DNA of 64,000 nt, taken from the NCBI GenBank assembly GCA_052246725.1, contig JBQQCL010000003.1. One strand, given 5' to 3'. The position numbers and the translations under genes are program-made. This DNA comes from Pseudalkalibacillus sp052246725. Its GTDB lineage: Bacteria > Bacillota > Bacilli > Bacillales > Fictibacillaceae. Of the stretch, positions 34,654 through 42,980 are shown piece by piece (the first letter of the stretch is position 1; every line of letters starts with the position of its first letter). The notes below the pieces were generated by a model. The model was not told the origin of the DNA. It worked only from the letters and a program-made list of their open reading frames with translations, and ran no database searches.

Positions 34654-35148
34654 TCACAAGATATAATCACCATGTTTTTTTAGATATGAAACCAATCCAC
34701 CAGATTCTAATATCCTTATCATCACCATTGGCATGCTTGTACCCTGAAGTTCATTTCTTTGATTCTCATTGATGACTGTCCCTTTAGAAAGATTGATCGT
34801 AAGAAGAGTTCCGGTCTCAATATTGTGATCTGGTACTTCTATGACCGGTAAACCTACATTAATCGCGTTTCTAAAGAAAATTCTGGCAAAGGAACGTGCT
34901 ACTACAGCTGAAACCCCTGCTGCCTTCAAGGCTAAAGGAGCTTGTTCACGAGAAGAACCGCATCCGAAATTCTCTCCTGCTACAATAATGTCTCCTTCAC
35001 GTACTTTTTCCCTGAATGAAGGGTCAAGATCCTCTAGTACATGATCAGCTAATTGCGACAAATCCAAAGTTTTCGTGTATTTACCAGGTATAATTCGATC
35101 CGTGTCAATGTGATCACCGTAAGTATGAGCATATCCTTTAAGATTCAC
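34654..35148 (-). CDS. LeuD-type hydro-lyase small subunit (swivel domain)
   Basis: 164 residues, the length of stand-alone small subunits of archaeal-type isopropylmalate, homoaconitate or dimethylmalate dehydratases. Key segments: GDHIDTDRIIPGKYTKTLD (substrate region) and VAGENFGCGSSREQAPLAL, the swivel loop with serine and arginine that contact the substrate. The residues at the YTKTLD position in such enzymes set the side-chain specificity. It follows the large subunit by 4 bp. In this operon a role in hydrating a C5 or C6 unsaturated acid (mesaconate, citraconate or a dimethyl derivative) is more likely than leucine synthesis, because no leuA or leuB is present. Confidence 0.9.
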   Translation of the reverse strand: MNLKGYAHTYGDHIDTDRIIPGKYTKTLDLSQLADHVLEDLDPSFREKVREGDIIVAGENFGCGSSREQAPLALKAAGVSAVVARSFARIFFRNAINVGLPVIEVPDHNIETGTLLTINLSKGTVINENQRNELQGTSMPMVMIRILESGGLVSYLKKHGDYIL

Positions 35149-35152
35149 GTTG

Positions 35153-36394
35153 TTACCTCATTTCCACTAGCTTATCAGGATTAGTGATTTTACCATTTAA
35201 CGCTGAAGCCGCCACGACAGCAGGTGACCCAAGGTATATATTAGCCGAAGGGTTGCCCATTCTACCCTGGAAGTTACGATTAGATGATGAAATAACATTA
35301 TCTCCTTTACCTGGTATACCCTGATGAGTTCCTACACAAGGTCCACATCCAGAGCTAATAAAGGTTGCACCTGCTTTCGTCAATATCTTTACAGTGCCGT
35401 CATCCAAAGCATCTTCAAAAACTTTCTTGGAAGCTGGTGCAATGATAAGGCGAACATCTGGAGGTATCTTTTTCCCTTTCAACACTTCTGCTGCAGCATG
35501 TAAATCTTCTAATCTTCCATTCGTACAGCTGCCGATAAACGCCTGATGAATTGGAGTGCCTTCAACTTCCGAAATTGATTTGGTATCGTCAGGTGAGTGC
35601 GGGATTGAGATTTGAGTCTCCAAATTTGAGACATCTATTTCTATGACTCTGCTATAAACTGCATCCGGATCGGCGTATATGGGGGTAAAATTATGATCTA
35701 GTTTTAAACCAGTGGTATCTACAAGTCCTGCTTTTGCCCCCATCTCAATTGACATATTGGCTAATGTCATCCTACTAGCCAGTGTTAAATCGTGAAGCGC
35801 CTCTCCGGTATACTCTATCGCCTGATATGTAGCTCCCTCAATACCTAACTTACCAACAAGATAGAGAATGAGATCCTTTGTGGTAACACCCGTTTTCAAC
35901 GTCCCATTCAACCTGATTTGAATCGTAGTTGGAACCTTCACCCAGGTCTTCCCTGTCAGCCAAATCCCAGCTAAATCAGTAGATCCTACGCCAGTTGAAA
36001 AGGCTCCTAAGGCTCCGTACGTACAGGTGTGGGAGTCCGCACCAAAGAATATATCTCCAGGTTTTACATGATTGTTCTCAATCATAAGCTGGTGACAAAT
36101 TCCTTCCCCAACATCATAAAGACGGATGTTCTGTTTAGAAGCGAAGTCACGCATCATTGAGTGTAAATCAGCAATTCGTTGATTAGGAGCGGGCGATGCA
36201 TGGTCAATAACTAATGAAACCTTCGATGGATCCCATACGTTTTGTCCTCCCATGTTTTCGAAGGATTGGATTGCTAATGGAGCGGTAGTGTCTGAGGCCA
36301 TACACCCATCAATCTTTACTAGCGCAATCTCTCCTTCTTTCACCTGATGATCTGAATGATTCGTAATAATTTTTTCTATTACAGTCTGACCGAT
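35153..36394 (-). CDS. LeuC/aconitase-family hydro-lyase large subunit, apparent AUC start
   Basis: About 413 residues when read from the ATC at 36394. The [4Fe-4S] cysteines are in FIGSCTNGRLEDLHAA and SGCGPCVGTHQG; DHASPAPNQRIADLH and GADSHTCTYGALGAFSTGVG are the aconitase substrate and cluster motifs. The first regular start is a GTG at 36343, but the family-typical N-terminus (GQTVIEKIITNHSDHQ) lies upstream in frame. AGGAGG stands 8 bases before an ATC that occupies the position of the usual Met. The family normally starts at this point, so a rare AUC start is the best reading. The IclR stop codon ends one base earlier, so translation is probably coupled. Partner of the LeuD-like gene. 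Confidence 0.87.
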   Translation of the reverse strand: MGQTVIEKIITNHSDHQVKEGEIALVKIDGCMASDTTAPLAIQSFENMGGQNVWDPSKVSLVIDHASPAPNQRIADLHSMMRDFASKQNIRLYDVGEGICHQLMIENNHVKPGDIFFGADSHTCTYGALGAFSTGVGSTDLAGIWLTGKTWVKVPTTIQIRLNGTLKTGVTTKDLILYLVGKLGIEGATYQAIEYTGEALHDLTLASRMTLANMSIEMGAKAGLVDTTGLKLDHNFTPIYADPDAVYSRVIEIDVSNLETQISIPHSPDDTKSISEVEGTPIHQAFIGSCTNGRLEDLHAAAEVLKGKKIPPDVRLIIAPASKKVFEDALDDGTVKILTKAGATFISSGCGPCVGTHQGIPGKGDNVISSSNRNFQGRMGNPSANIYLGSPAVVAASALNGKITNPDKLVEMR

Positions 36395-36395
36395 G

Positions 36396-37187
36396 TCAAT
36401 CTCCTCCTTCCCCTGTATTTCCAGTCAAAGAATAACCCATTTTTTTAGATATCGTTAATGCCGCATTTCTGATTAATTCTCCATATTTCAGCTCTAGTTC
36501 TTCAGTTAATTTTATTGACATTCCTGAAAGCGAGATTCCAGCTACAAGTGTATAAGTATTATTGAAAATAGGAGCTGAAATTGAATATGCGCCGAAAACT
36601 CTATCATTTTTACTGATTGCCAATCTATTTTTTCTTATGGTTTCAAGTTCTTTGTAGTAGGTATCTCTATCAATGACTTTTTGATTTTCTCTTTCCCATG
36701 TACTAATCTCTTCCTCAATGAATTCTTCTTCACAAAAAGCAAATAATGCTTTCCCAGAGGCTCCTCTAACAAGAGGATAGGGATAGCCTAGCCGGACGAA
36801 TTGACGAATATCTTCACTGCCATCCGACTTCTCGACACACACTCGGCGATTTGCTTGAATGATATTCAAACTCACTGTCTCACCTGTCTCTTTAGATAAT
36901 TGCTTTAATACAGGTAAGGCCTCCTGTCGAACATCAATGGTCTCACTGACAATCTGCCCCATTCCAATTAAGGGTAATCCTAAGCGGTACAAACCATTGT
37001 GTTGATTCCGACTAATCATTCCCTTATCCTTCAAGGAATTTAATAGTCGGAATACCGTTGTCCTATTCAGACCAGTTTTATTCACAAAATCAGCTAAAGA
37101 TAATTCATATTCGTTTAATGTAAAACAATATAAAAGGTCAATCGCTCGTTCAACAGACTGCACGGTACCTTTTGATTGTTCAGTCAT
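36396..37187 (-). CDS. IclR-family transcriptional regulator
   Basis: 263 residues. An N-terminal winged helix (VERAIDLLYCFTLNEYELSL, then FVNKTGLNRTTVFRLLNSL) is joined to the IclR effector domain (EALPVLKQLSKETGETVSLN, LVRGASGKALFAF, ISLSGMSIKL). IclR proteins bind small organic acids and repress or activate catabolic operons. It is the first gene of the nine-gene operon, with palindromic sites just after its own -10 box, so autoregulated repression with release by the imported acid or its CoA ester is likely. Confidence 0.92.
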   Translation of the reverse strand: MTEQSKGTVQSVERAIDLLYCFTLNEYELSLADFVNKTGLNRTTVFRLLNSLKDKGMISRNQHNGLYRLGLPLIGMGQIVSETIDVRQEALPVLKQLSKETGETVSLNIIQANRRVCVEKSDGSEDIRQFVRLGYPYPLVRGASGKALFAFCEEEFIEEEISTWERENQKVIDRDTYYKELETIRKNRLAISKNDRVFGAYSISAPIFNNTYTLVAGISLSGMSIKLTEELELKYGELIRNAALTISKKMGYSLTGNTGEGGD

Positions 37188-37215
37188 CTCAACACCTCAA
37201 CAATCATTTCTAATT

Positions 37216-37251
37216 GTGTTCACATTATGAACACTAAGTTCGCATTGTGAA
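37216..37251 (-). promoter_or_regulatory. Likely IclR operator: two tandem palindromes
   Basis: GTGTTCACATTATGAACAC (37216-37234) has perfect 7 bp arms; TTCGCATTGTGAA (37239-37251) is a second, imperfect copy of the core. Centres are 20 bp apart, about two DNA turns. Both lie downstream of the -10 box, suited to roadblock repression. Confidence 0.7.
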
Positions 37252-37263
37252 TCCACACTTAGG

Positions 37264-37292
37264 AGTCTAAAGGATATAAATTAGCTTGTCAA
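37264..37292 (-). promoter_or_regulatory. Sigma-A promoter of the IclR-led operon
   Basis: Minus strand TTGACA (37287-37292), 17-base spacer, TAGACT (37264-37269). Predicted start near 37257, about 70 bases before the iclR start codon. Confidence 0.75.
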
Positions 37293-37310
37293 CAGAATTT
37301 TCAGAAAAAT

Positions 37311-37348
37311 AAAAAAGATGACCTCGTGTAAGTACCGAAATCATCTTT
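37311..37348 (-). terminator. Rho-independent terminator of the mannosylglycerate operon
   Basis: On the minus strand AAAGATGA and TCATCTTT (8 bp) enclose a 19-base loop and are followed by TTTATTTTTC. Located 37 bp after the mannosidase stop codon. Confidence 0.75.
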
Positions 37349-37384
37349 CATGCTGAAACTATTTATACTACTTATTTAATTGTA

Positions 37385-39994
37385 TTATTTGATACGAACC
37401 GTTCGTACCTGATTTGATTTAAGTTCTACTTTAAACCTGTTATTTTTTACACCAAGAGAATCTATCACTTCTTCATTCAAATTGACAAGAGCAGCTTGAT
37501 TTACTTCTTCTGTCACCTTGTAACCTGTTGCGATGTCCTCTTCTTTAGCATTGAACATCCGCATTACCAATGCATCTTTATTCTCTGCTTTTTTCAACGT
37601 GCTTAGGACGGCTTTTGGCTCTTCTTCCTGAAGCAGCGTATAACTCAACGGCGTACGTACCTTGGAAGCATTCAGCTTCATCGCGTTGTATGGAATCTTG
37701 TTATATGCATGCAGTGGTGTGAGGTATTCTTTCGCCGCGCGTCCTACATTCGCTTCCAACGTCGTCCCTTTATGCGTAAGGATTGCAAACTCGAGATTCA
37801 ATTTCCCTAGCATTTGCGAGTCTGGCGTCGGCATTTTGATCCCTGATGGTCTGCCTGGTCTCCGGATCATTTCTGCTTTTCCGATATACCCGACACTTCG
37901 GAACAGCGTGATCGCGATCGTATCATAGTCTTCCCCGACAATCTCGTATTCTCGGACACTATTCGTCAGCACACTGACCCCGTAGTCGTCATTCGAGAGC
38001 CCGACATAATTCAACATCGGATAGATCGGGTCCGGACGTTCACTCCAGCTTTCCTCTTCCCAAACATCCATCGCTTCATCATATACCAGTCTTTTGATCG
38101 AACCGAACTGGTTGTCTGATACTGAAAAAGAAGATTGCAAGCCTGTTGGAATGAACGCGCGCAAACGATGATCCTTCGCCTGGTTGTCCATCTCGCACGA
38201 TACATCGATCCGCGGCTTGTCATTCGACACCATGATGCGGAAAGACACATCCACCTTACTATCGAGTGCCCCGCGCTTTCTGCTTTCCAGGTCTTGCGGA
38301 ACGTCAAAGGAATAGTCGATCGTAATCGTTCCCTCATACGCATTTTGCGCGATGCCGATATGGGCATCCACCGAATCCGAATAGATAAGCTCTTCATCCG
38401 GGAGTGGTGAATAATCATACTCGTCACCGTCATCTCCTCCATTTTCAAGGAGAAGCACCTGATCGAAGTGCTGATCCGTCCGTTTATCGAGCACTTTCAA
38501 CGTTCCATTCGGATTGACGGAAATCGTGAAGTACTCGGTATCCACGACATCTTTCTGTTCAATCGAGTTAATCATCTCACGCTCTTCGTTTACGACAAAC
38601 AGGGTCCGGTAACCCATCGCCGGGACGTTCCCCTTCCACTGAATCGTATACTTCATGAAAGTTTCATAGTTTCCGTAGTGGACGATCTGGCGGTCAATCA
38701 GTCCTGGATCGATTTCTTCTGAATGGATCATCTCGAACGCTTGCTCCTTACCATGTTCATCGACCAACCGGAAAGCGCCATTCTTCGTAATCACGTCTGT
38801 CGTCATTACCTCTTCCCGTTCATATGGGAGAAGATTGAATACCGTCAACCGATCATCTTCACGGTCTGTTTCCATCGCATCAACAATCTGCCGCTTATAA
38901 AATTCAATCAACTGGTCGGTCTTCTCTTCAGCCAGGAACAACCGGTTCGCGATTTCCTGATGGACTTTATCCGAACAACAACAGCCGATGCTGTCATGTG
39001 CATGGTTCTTCATAATCTCTTTCCAGATCAGCTCGAGCAGACCATGGTGATACTCAAACCCGAGCTTATAGGCGATGGACGCAAGCGGTTCTAAGATATT
39101 CGTAATCTTATTTTCGACCCTGGTGTTGGCCGCTTTAATGTCCGCCCGCGTTGAAAAGATGCTGCGGTGGACACGCATGTACTTTCCATCAAGGAATTCA
39201 CCTTCAATCTCAGGCAAGTCCTCAGACTCGATCGCGTCAAACACATTTTCAAATTTGCTTAAAAAGAAGTCACGGTCCGGGTAGAGCTTTTTCAATTTTT
39301 CCATGACCGGATAGATGTTCTGCTGGATCGGCATCTGATCATGCCCGTTCGGGACAAGCAGATGCTCGGAAGTCGCGCCTTTATCGAGTACACCAAAATA
39401 CTTGTCCATCCGCTCTTTCAACGCGTCCTCCTCTTCCGGCAGATACTTCCCGATTGCATACCCGAGCGGCAAGAGCTGGACGAGGACTTTCGAGCCGTCA
39501 TTCGACTTCCAGTAAAACTCTGTTCGGTCTGTCCCATGACGTTCAGATGTCCCGCGCCAGAACATGCTACGTTCAATGCCAAAACCATTCAGGATCTGCG
39601 GCATCTGAGCCGACTGTCCGAACGAATCCGGAAGATAGCCGATCATCATCGGATCTCCAAATTCTTTGGTGTCCTTGAGTCCATACAGCAGATTGCGGAC
39701 GATCGACTCGCCACCGACGACCATTTCATCGGTCTGGGTGTACCACGGTCCAACGATCAGCTTCCCTTCCTGAACGAGCTTCTTCACCCGTTCTTTGTTT
39801 TCTGGTTTTACTGCAAAATAATCTTCTAAAATGGACGTCTGGCCATCCAGGACATAGTACGGATAATCCGGGTCATTCTCCAGACGTTCCATGATCTCTT
39901 CCATATTGTTCACGAGCAGGATCCGTGATTCTTCGGTGGAAAAATACCATTCACGATCCCAGTGCATATGAGGCACGATGTGGACTTGTTTCAA
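37385..39994 (-). CDS. mngB: Glycoside hydrolase family 38 alpha-mannosidase (mannosylglycerate hydrolase type)
   Basis: 869 residues. The N-terminal catalytic domain begins with VHIVPHMHWDREWYFS (zinc-binding HxD) and carries GYLPDSFGQSAQMPQIL, whose Asp is the nucleophile in GH38. NGHDQMP and HDSIGCCCSDKVH supply further zinc and substrate residues. The large C-terminal half is the usual beta-sandwich region. In E. coli MngB hydrolyses 2-O-(6-phospho-mannosyl)-glycerate after import by the PTS MngA; the gene pair is conserved here. The start is TTG with GAGGTAGG upstream. It follows the PTS gene by 19 bp. Confidence 0.88.
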   Translation of the reverse strand: MKQVHIVPHMHWDREWYFSTEESRILLVNNMEEIMERLENDPDYPYYVLDGQTSILEDYFAVKPENKERVKKLVQEGKLIVGPWYTQTDEMVVGGESIVRNLLYGLKDTKEFGDPMMIGYLPDSFGQSAQMPQILNGFGIERSMFWRGTSERHGTDRTEFYWKSNDGSKVLVQLLPLGYAIGKYLPEEEDALKERMDKYFGVLDKGATSEHLLVPNGHDQMPIQQNIYPVMEKLKKLYPDRDFFLSKFENVFDAIESEDLPEIEGEFLDGKYMRVHRSIFSTRADIKAANTRVENKITNILEPLASIAYKLGFEYHHGLLELIWKEIMKNHAHDSIGCCCSDKVHQEIANRLFLAEEKTDQLIEFYKRQIVDAMETDREDDRLTVFNLLPYEREEVMTTDVITKNGAFRLVDEHGKEQAFEMIHSEEIDPGLIDRQIVHYGNYETFMKYTIQWKGNVPAMGYRTLFVVNEEREMINSIEQKDVVDTEYFTISVNPNGTLKVLDKRTDQHFDQVLLLENGGDDGDEYDYSPLPDEELIYSDSVDAHIGIAQNAYEGTITIDYSFDVPQDLESRKRGALDSKVDVSFRIMVSNDKPRIDVSCEMDNQAKDHRLRAFIPTGLQSSFSVSDNQFGSIKRLVYDEAMDVWEEESWSERPDPIYPMLNYVGLSNDDYGVSVLTNSVREYEIVGEDYDTIAITLFRSVGYIGKAEMIRRPGRPSGIKMPTPDSQMLGKLNLEFAILTHKGTTLEANVGRAAKEYLTPLHAYNKIPYNAMKLNASKVRTPLSYTLLQEEEPKAVLSTLKKAENKDALVMRMFNAKEEDIATGYKVTEEVNQAALVNLNEEVIDSLGVKNNRFKVELKSNQVRTVRIK

Positions 39995-40013
39995 TGTGAA
40001 AACCTACCTCTGT

Positions 40014-41978
40014 TTATGAATTTGCGACTGCTTGCATTTGTGCTTCTTCACGTTCTTCCTTTGTATCAGGCTGTTTCTTCAATTTGTTTTTCCGCGTGAT
40101 GATCAATAACACCATCGAGATGAAGGCGCCGAGTAATGCTGCACCCAACCAGATACCGGCCGCTACAACGAGGGCTGGACCTTCAAGAAGTGCGAGTGAG
40201 AAGATCCCTGCTCCTGGTACATTCAAACCAATATCGAAGAAAGCGACGATACCGCCTGTCACGGCAGAACCTGCGATCAACGATGGAATGACACGTAACG
40301 GATCATTGATCATGAACGGGATCGCACCTTCTGTGATCCCTGCTAGTCCTAAGAGCCACGTTTGCTTTCCGACCTGTTGCTCCGGTTCGGTGAAGTATTT
40401 CTTTCCGATGATCGTCGCACCTGTCACAGCAAAGGCTGAAACCATTTTAACGGATGCAAATGCCGCATACGGTATGATGTTTCCGCTCGCCATCGCACCG
40501 ATACAGAATGTATAAGCGGCTTTGTTCACCGGTCCGCCGAGGTCGAAGGACACCATCGCTCCGATGATTGCGCCAAGCAGGATCGCATTCGCGCCTGACA
40601 TGCCTTCAAGCCAGCTGATCAGACCACTATTGAGTGCTGCGAGCGGTTCGCCGACGACAAACAGCATGATCGCACCGACGGACAATGTGCCTAACACGGG
40701 ATAAAGCCAAAAGCTCACAAAGCCTGAGAACGTTCCAGAGGTTTGGACGTTCTTTTTCAAAAACTTGATGATATAACCGGCTAGGAAACCACCGAGCATA
40801 CCACCGAGGAATCCACTTCCAATTAAGTTTGCACAGACACCAGCTGCAAAACCAGGTCCAAGCGCAGGTTTATCACCGATTGAATACGCCATATATGCTG
40901 CTAAAATCGGCACCATCAAGGTTCCGAGCAGTGTTCCGCCTAATTCTCTGAACAGCCAGAGCCAGGAGCCTTCTGTTTCATAGAGTTCCTGCAGACCGAA
41001 CGCCTGTGAAATGAGGACCGCAAACGCTAGCGTCATTCCGCCGGCGACAATGACCGGGATGATGTAGGAAATCCCCGTCAGAATCGAATCTTTGATTTCA
41101 ACCTTGAACGGTTTGTTTTCAGGTTCTTCTTCATAGGCGTCATCGATTTCTTCTTGTCGAGCATTATTGATGCCAGCTTTATCCGCCTTCTCAATCGCTT
41201 GCTTCAAGATCCCCTCTGCATTTTTAAGAGGAGCCGCGACGGACGTTGTAACCCGCGGTAAACCAGCAAAACGCTCCTGGTTTTTCACCGCAACATCCGC
41301 AGCGAAAATGACTGCATCCGCTTTTCGGATCTGCGCTTTCGAATGCGCGTCTTCAATGCCGTTCGCACCTTGTTTTTCAACGACAACCTTCACGCCTAAC
41401 TCATTCCCAGCACGGATAAGCGATTCAGCCGCCATATACGTATGGGCGATGCCAGCAGGACAAGCGGTGACGGCTAGGATTGTCCGTTTAAAAGATTCAG
41501 ACGCCACTGGCTTTTCTTCATCCTTCTGATCCAACGCCTGATAAAGCTCTTTGTTCGTCTTAGCATTCACCAAACCAGCCATATAAGACGGATCTGCGAG
41601 TCTCGTTGTAAATTCAGAAAGCAAGGAAAGGTGGGTTGAACCAGCTTCATTATCTGGTATCGCTAACAAAATCACCAACTGGACTTTGTTGTTTTCATCA
41701 ATGCTCTCCCAATCCTCCAATGGAGTCGGGAGTGTTGCTACGGCAAAAGCCGCTTCTTTTACCGCATCAGACTTTCCGTGCGGAATCGCGAGTCCGCCTT
41801 CAAAACCTGTTGGGGACTGCGTTTCGCGTTCCATCACAGCCTGGTAAAACGCTTCTTCTGAGTTCAATTTTCCGGCTTCACCCAACTGTCGAACCAGGTA
41901 CCGGATCGCTTCCTCTTTCGTTTCAAAGGATCGTCCCGTACTGATCAAGTCAGGTGACGTAAGAGTTTGTAGTCGCAC
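40014..41978 (-). CDS. mngA: PTS EIIABC of the fructose / mannosylglycerate family
   Basis: 654 residues from the GTG at 41978, which has GGGAGAG seven bases upstream; the in-frame ATG at 41996 has none. Domains in order: EIIA (about 1-145) with the phospho-His in LAIPHGKSDAV; EIIB (about 165-260) with the phospho-Cys in TACPAGIAHTYMAAESLI; EIIC (about 300-630) with ~9 membrane segments (GGMTLAFAVLISQAFG, FDLGGPVNKAAYTFCIG). It imports and phosphorylates a sugar, most likely 2-O-mannosyl-glycerate given the GH38 partner. Fructose or mannose remain possible. Confidence 0.87.
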   Translation of the reverse strand: MRLQTLTSPDLISTGRSFETKEEAIRYLVRQLGEAGKLNSEEAFYQAVMERETQSPTGFEGGLAIPHGKSDAVKEAAFAVATLPTPLEDWESIDENNKVQLVILLAIPDNEAGSTHLSLLSEFTTRLADPSYMAGLVNAKTNKELYQALDQKDEEKPVASESFKRTILAVTACPAGIAHTYMAAESLIRAGNELGVKVVVEKQGANGIEDAHSKAQIRKADAVIFAADVAVKNQERFAGLPRVTTSVAAPLKNAEGILKQAIEKADKAGINNARQEEIDDAYEEEPENKPFKVEIKDSILTGISYIIPVIVAGGMTLAFAVLISQAFGLQELYETEGSWLWLFRELGGTLLGTLMVPILAAYMAYSIGDKPALGPGFAAGVCANLIGSGFLGGMLGGFLAGYIIKFLKKNVQTSGTFSGFVSFWLYPVLGTLSVGAIMLFVVGEPLAALNSGLISWLEGMSGANAILLGAIIGAMVSFDLGGPVNKAAYTFCIGAMASGNIIPYAAFASVKMVSAFAVTGATIIGKKYFTEPEQQVGKQTWLLGLAGITEGAIPFMINDPLRVIPSLIAGSAVTGGIVAFFDIGLNVPGAGIFSLALLEGPALVVAAGIWLGAALLGAFISMVLLIITRKNKLKKQPDTKEEREEAQMQAVANS

Positions 41979-42018
41979 TGTATGCTCTCCCTTCATACTA
42001 GCTCAGTAAATTGTGTTC

Positions 42019-42048
42019 ATAGTAGCACAGGGAAAGGAAGCGCTTAAT
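42019..42048 (-). promoter_or_regulatory. Possible promoter and weak cre-like site for the PTS operon
   Basis: Minus strand TGCTACTAT is an extended -10 (bases 42019-42024 core) with a poor -35 (TTAAGC). GGAAGCGCTTAAT (42036-42048) shares the AAGCGCTT centre of CcpA cre boxes but misses three outer positions. Low confidence. Confidence 0.35.
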
Positions 42049-42110
42049 TTCTTCATACTTTTACACAGACAAACAAAAAGAAAACGGTTACATGTGTATT
42101 TATACACACA

Positions 42111-42839
42111 TTACACGTTTTCCCATAATTCGTTCGATAACAGCTGTAGCACCATCATGACCGGTGTTTTATCCGAAATATTGTAGTTTTCAAGCATCTT
42201 TTTTGGAGAATAAAAAAATAATTTGTAATCCGCTTTCTCTTGGAGTGGGTTGCGGGTAAAGTGGGTCAATGATATGACCGTAACCCCTTTTTCCCTGGCG
42301 AGTTCCGCCATCTCAATCATCTGATCCGTCTCACCGGAAATACTGATCAAGAATAGCACATCCTGTTTTCCCGCATGGTTGATGGCATAAATCGCATCAT
42401 GCCGATGTAAAAAGTATTCCGCTGTCTGCCCGCCGATTTTCAGGTGGGTAGTGAACAGCTCACAGAATGGCAGGTTATCCCCTACACCGAAAATGTAGAT
42501 GTGGCGGGATTGGAGGATCTGTTTCGTCACCTGCCGGATCAGATCATAATCGACAAGTTCCAGTGTCCGGTTCATGTTGTATTGGATCGTCCCCTCTTCC
42601 GCTTCGCTCTCCAACCGCAGTTCATCTTTCAGCTCATTCTTCAGCTGCGAGAAGCCATCATATCCAAGCTTCTTCGTTAACCTAGTGATGGTATTCGGAA
42701 CAGTGAACAACTCCTTCGCCAACGCCTGAATCGATATCTCAATCACCTGATCCCGATGACTCAGCATAAACTCAACGATCTGGTCATCCGTATCATTTAA
42801 TTTGTATTCGTATTTATGAGCTCGTTCCTGTAAATTCAC
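42111..42839 (-). CDS. RpiR/MurR-family transcriptional regulator
   Basis: 242 residues. An N-terminal RpiR helix-turn-helix (EISIQALAKELFTVPNTITRLTKKLGYDG) is followed by a SIS sugar-phosphate binding domain (HIYIFGVGDNLPFCELFTTH, FLISISGETDQMIEMAELA, GVTVISLTHF). Such regulators sense phosphosugars. It lies just upstream of the PTS gene on the same strand (~130 bp), so it probably controls mngA-mngB here. The GTG start is preceded by GGGGTGTAG. In E. coli the equivalent regulator is a GntR protein, so this is a different solution. Confidence 0.9.
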   Translation of the reverse strand: MNLQERAHKYEYKLNDTDDQIVEFMLSHRDQVIEISIQALAKELFTVPNTITRLTKKLGYDGFSQLKNELKDELRLESEAEEGTIQYNMNRTLELVDYDLIRQVTKQILQSRHIYIFGVGDNLPFCELFTTHLKIGGQTAEYFLHRHDAIYAINHAGKQDVLFLISISGETDQMIEMAELAREKGVTVISLTHFTRNPLQEKADYKLFFYSPKKMLENYNISDKTPVMMVLQLLSNELWENV

Positions 42840-42933
42840 CTACACCCCACCACCCTTCATGTACAGCAAATCTTAATAACTTTTATTTTAACATCTTTTA
42901 GATTTCTATCCTTAGTATGTATATAAATACTAC

Positions 42934-42971
42934 AAAAAAAGACCTATTCAGCTAAGAATAGATCTTTTTTT
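42934..42971 (-). terminator. Rho-independent terminator after the PH-like gene
   Basis: AAAAAAAGACCTATTC, AGCTAA, GAATAGATCTTTTTTT: a 10-12 bp stem (one mismatch pair) with A and T tracts on both sides. Ten bp after the stop codon of the 42981 gene. Confidence 0.9.
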
Positions 42972-42980
42972 ATTAATATA

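Noticed and set aside
34654..36394. LeuC/LeuD-like genes considered as leucine biosynthesis genes
   Set aside because: No leuA, leuB or ilv genes nearby, and the operon context is a regulator, transporter, CoA-transferase and lyase.
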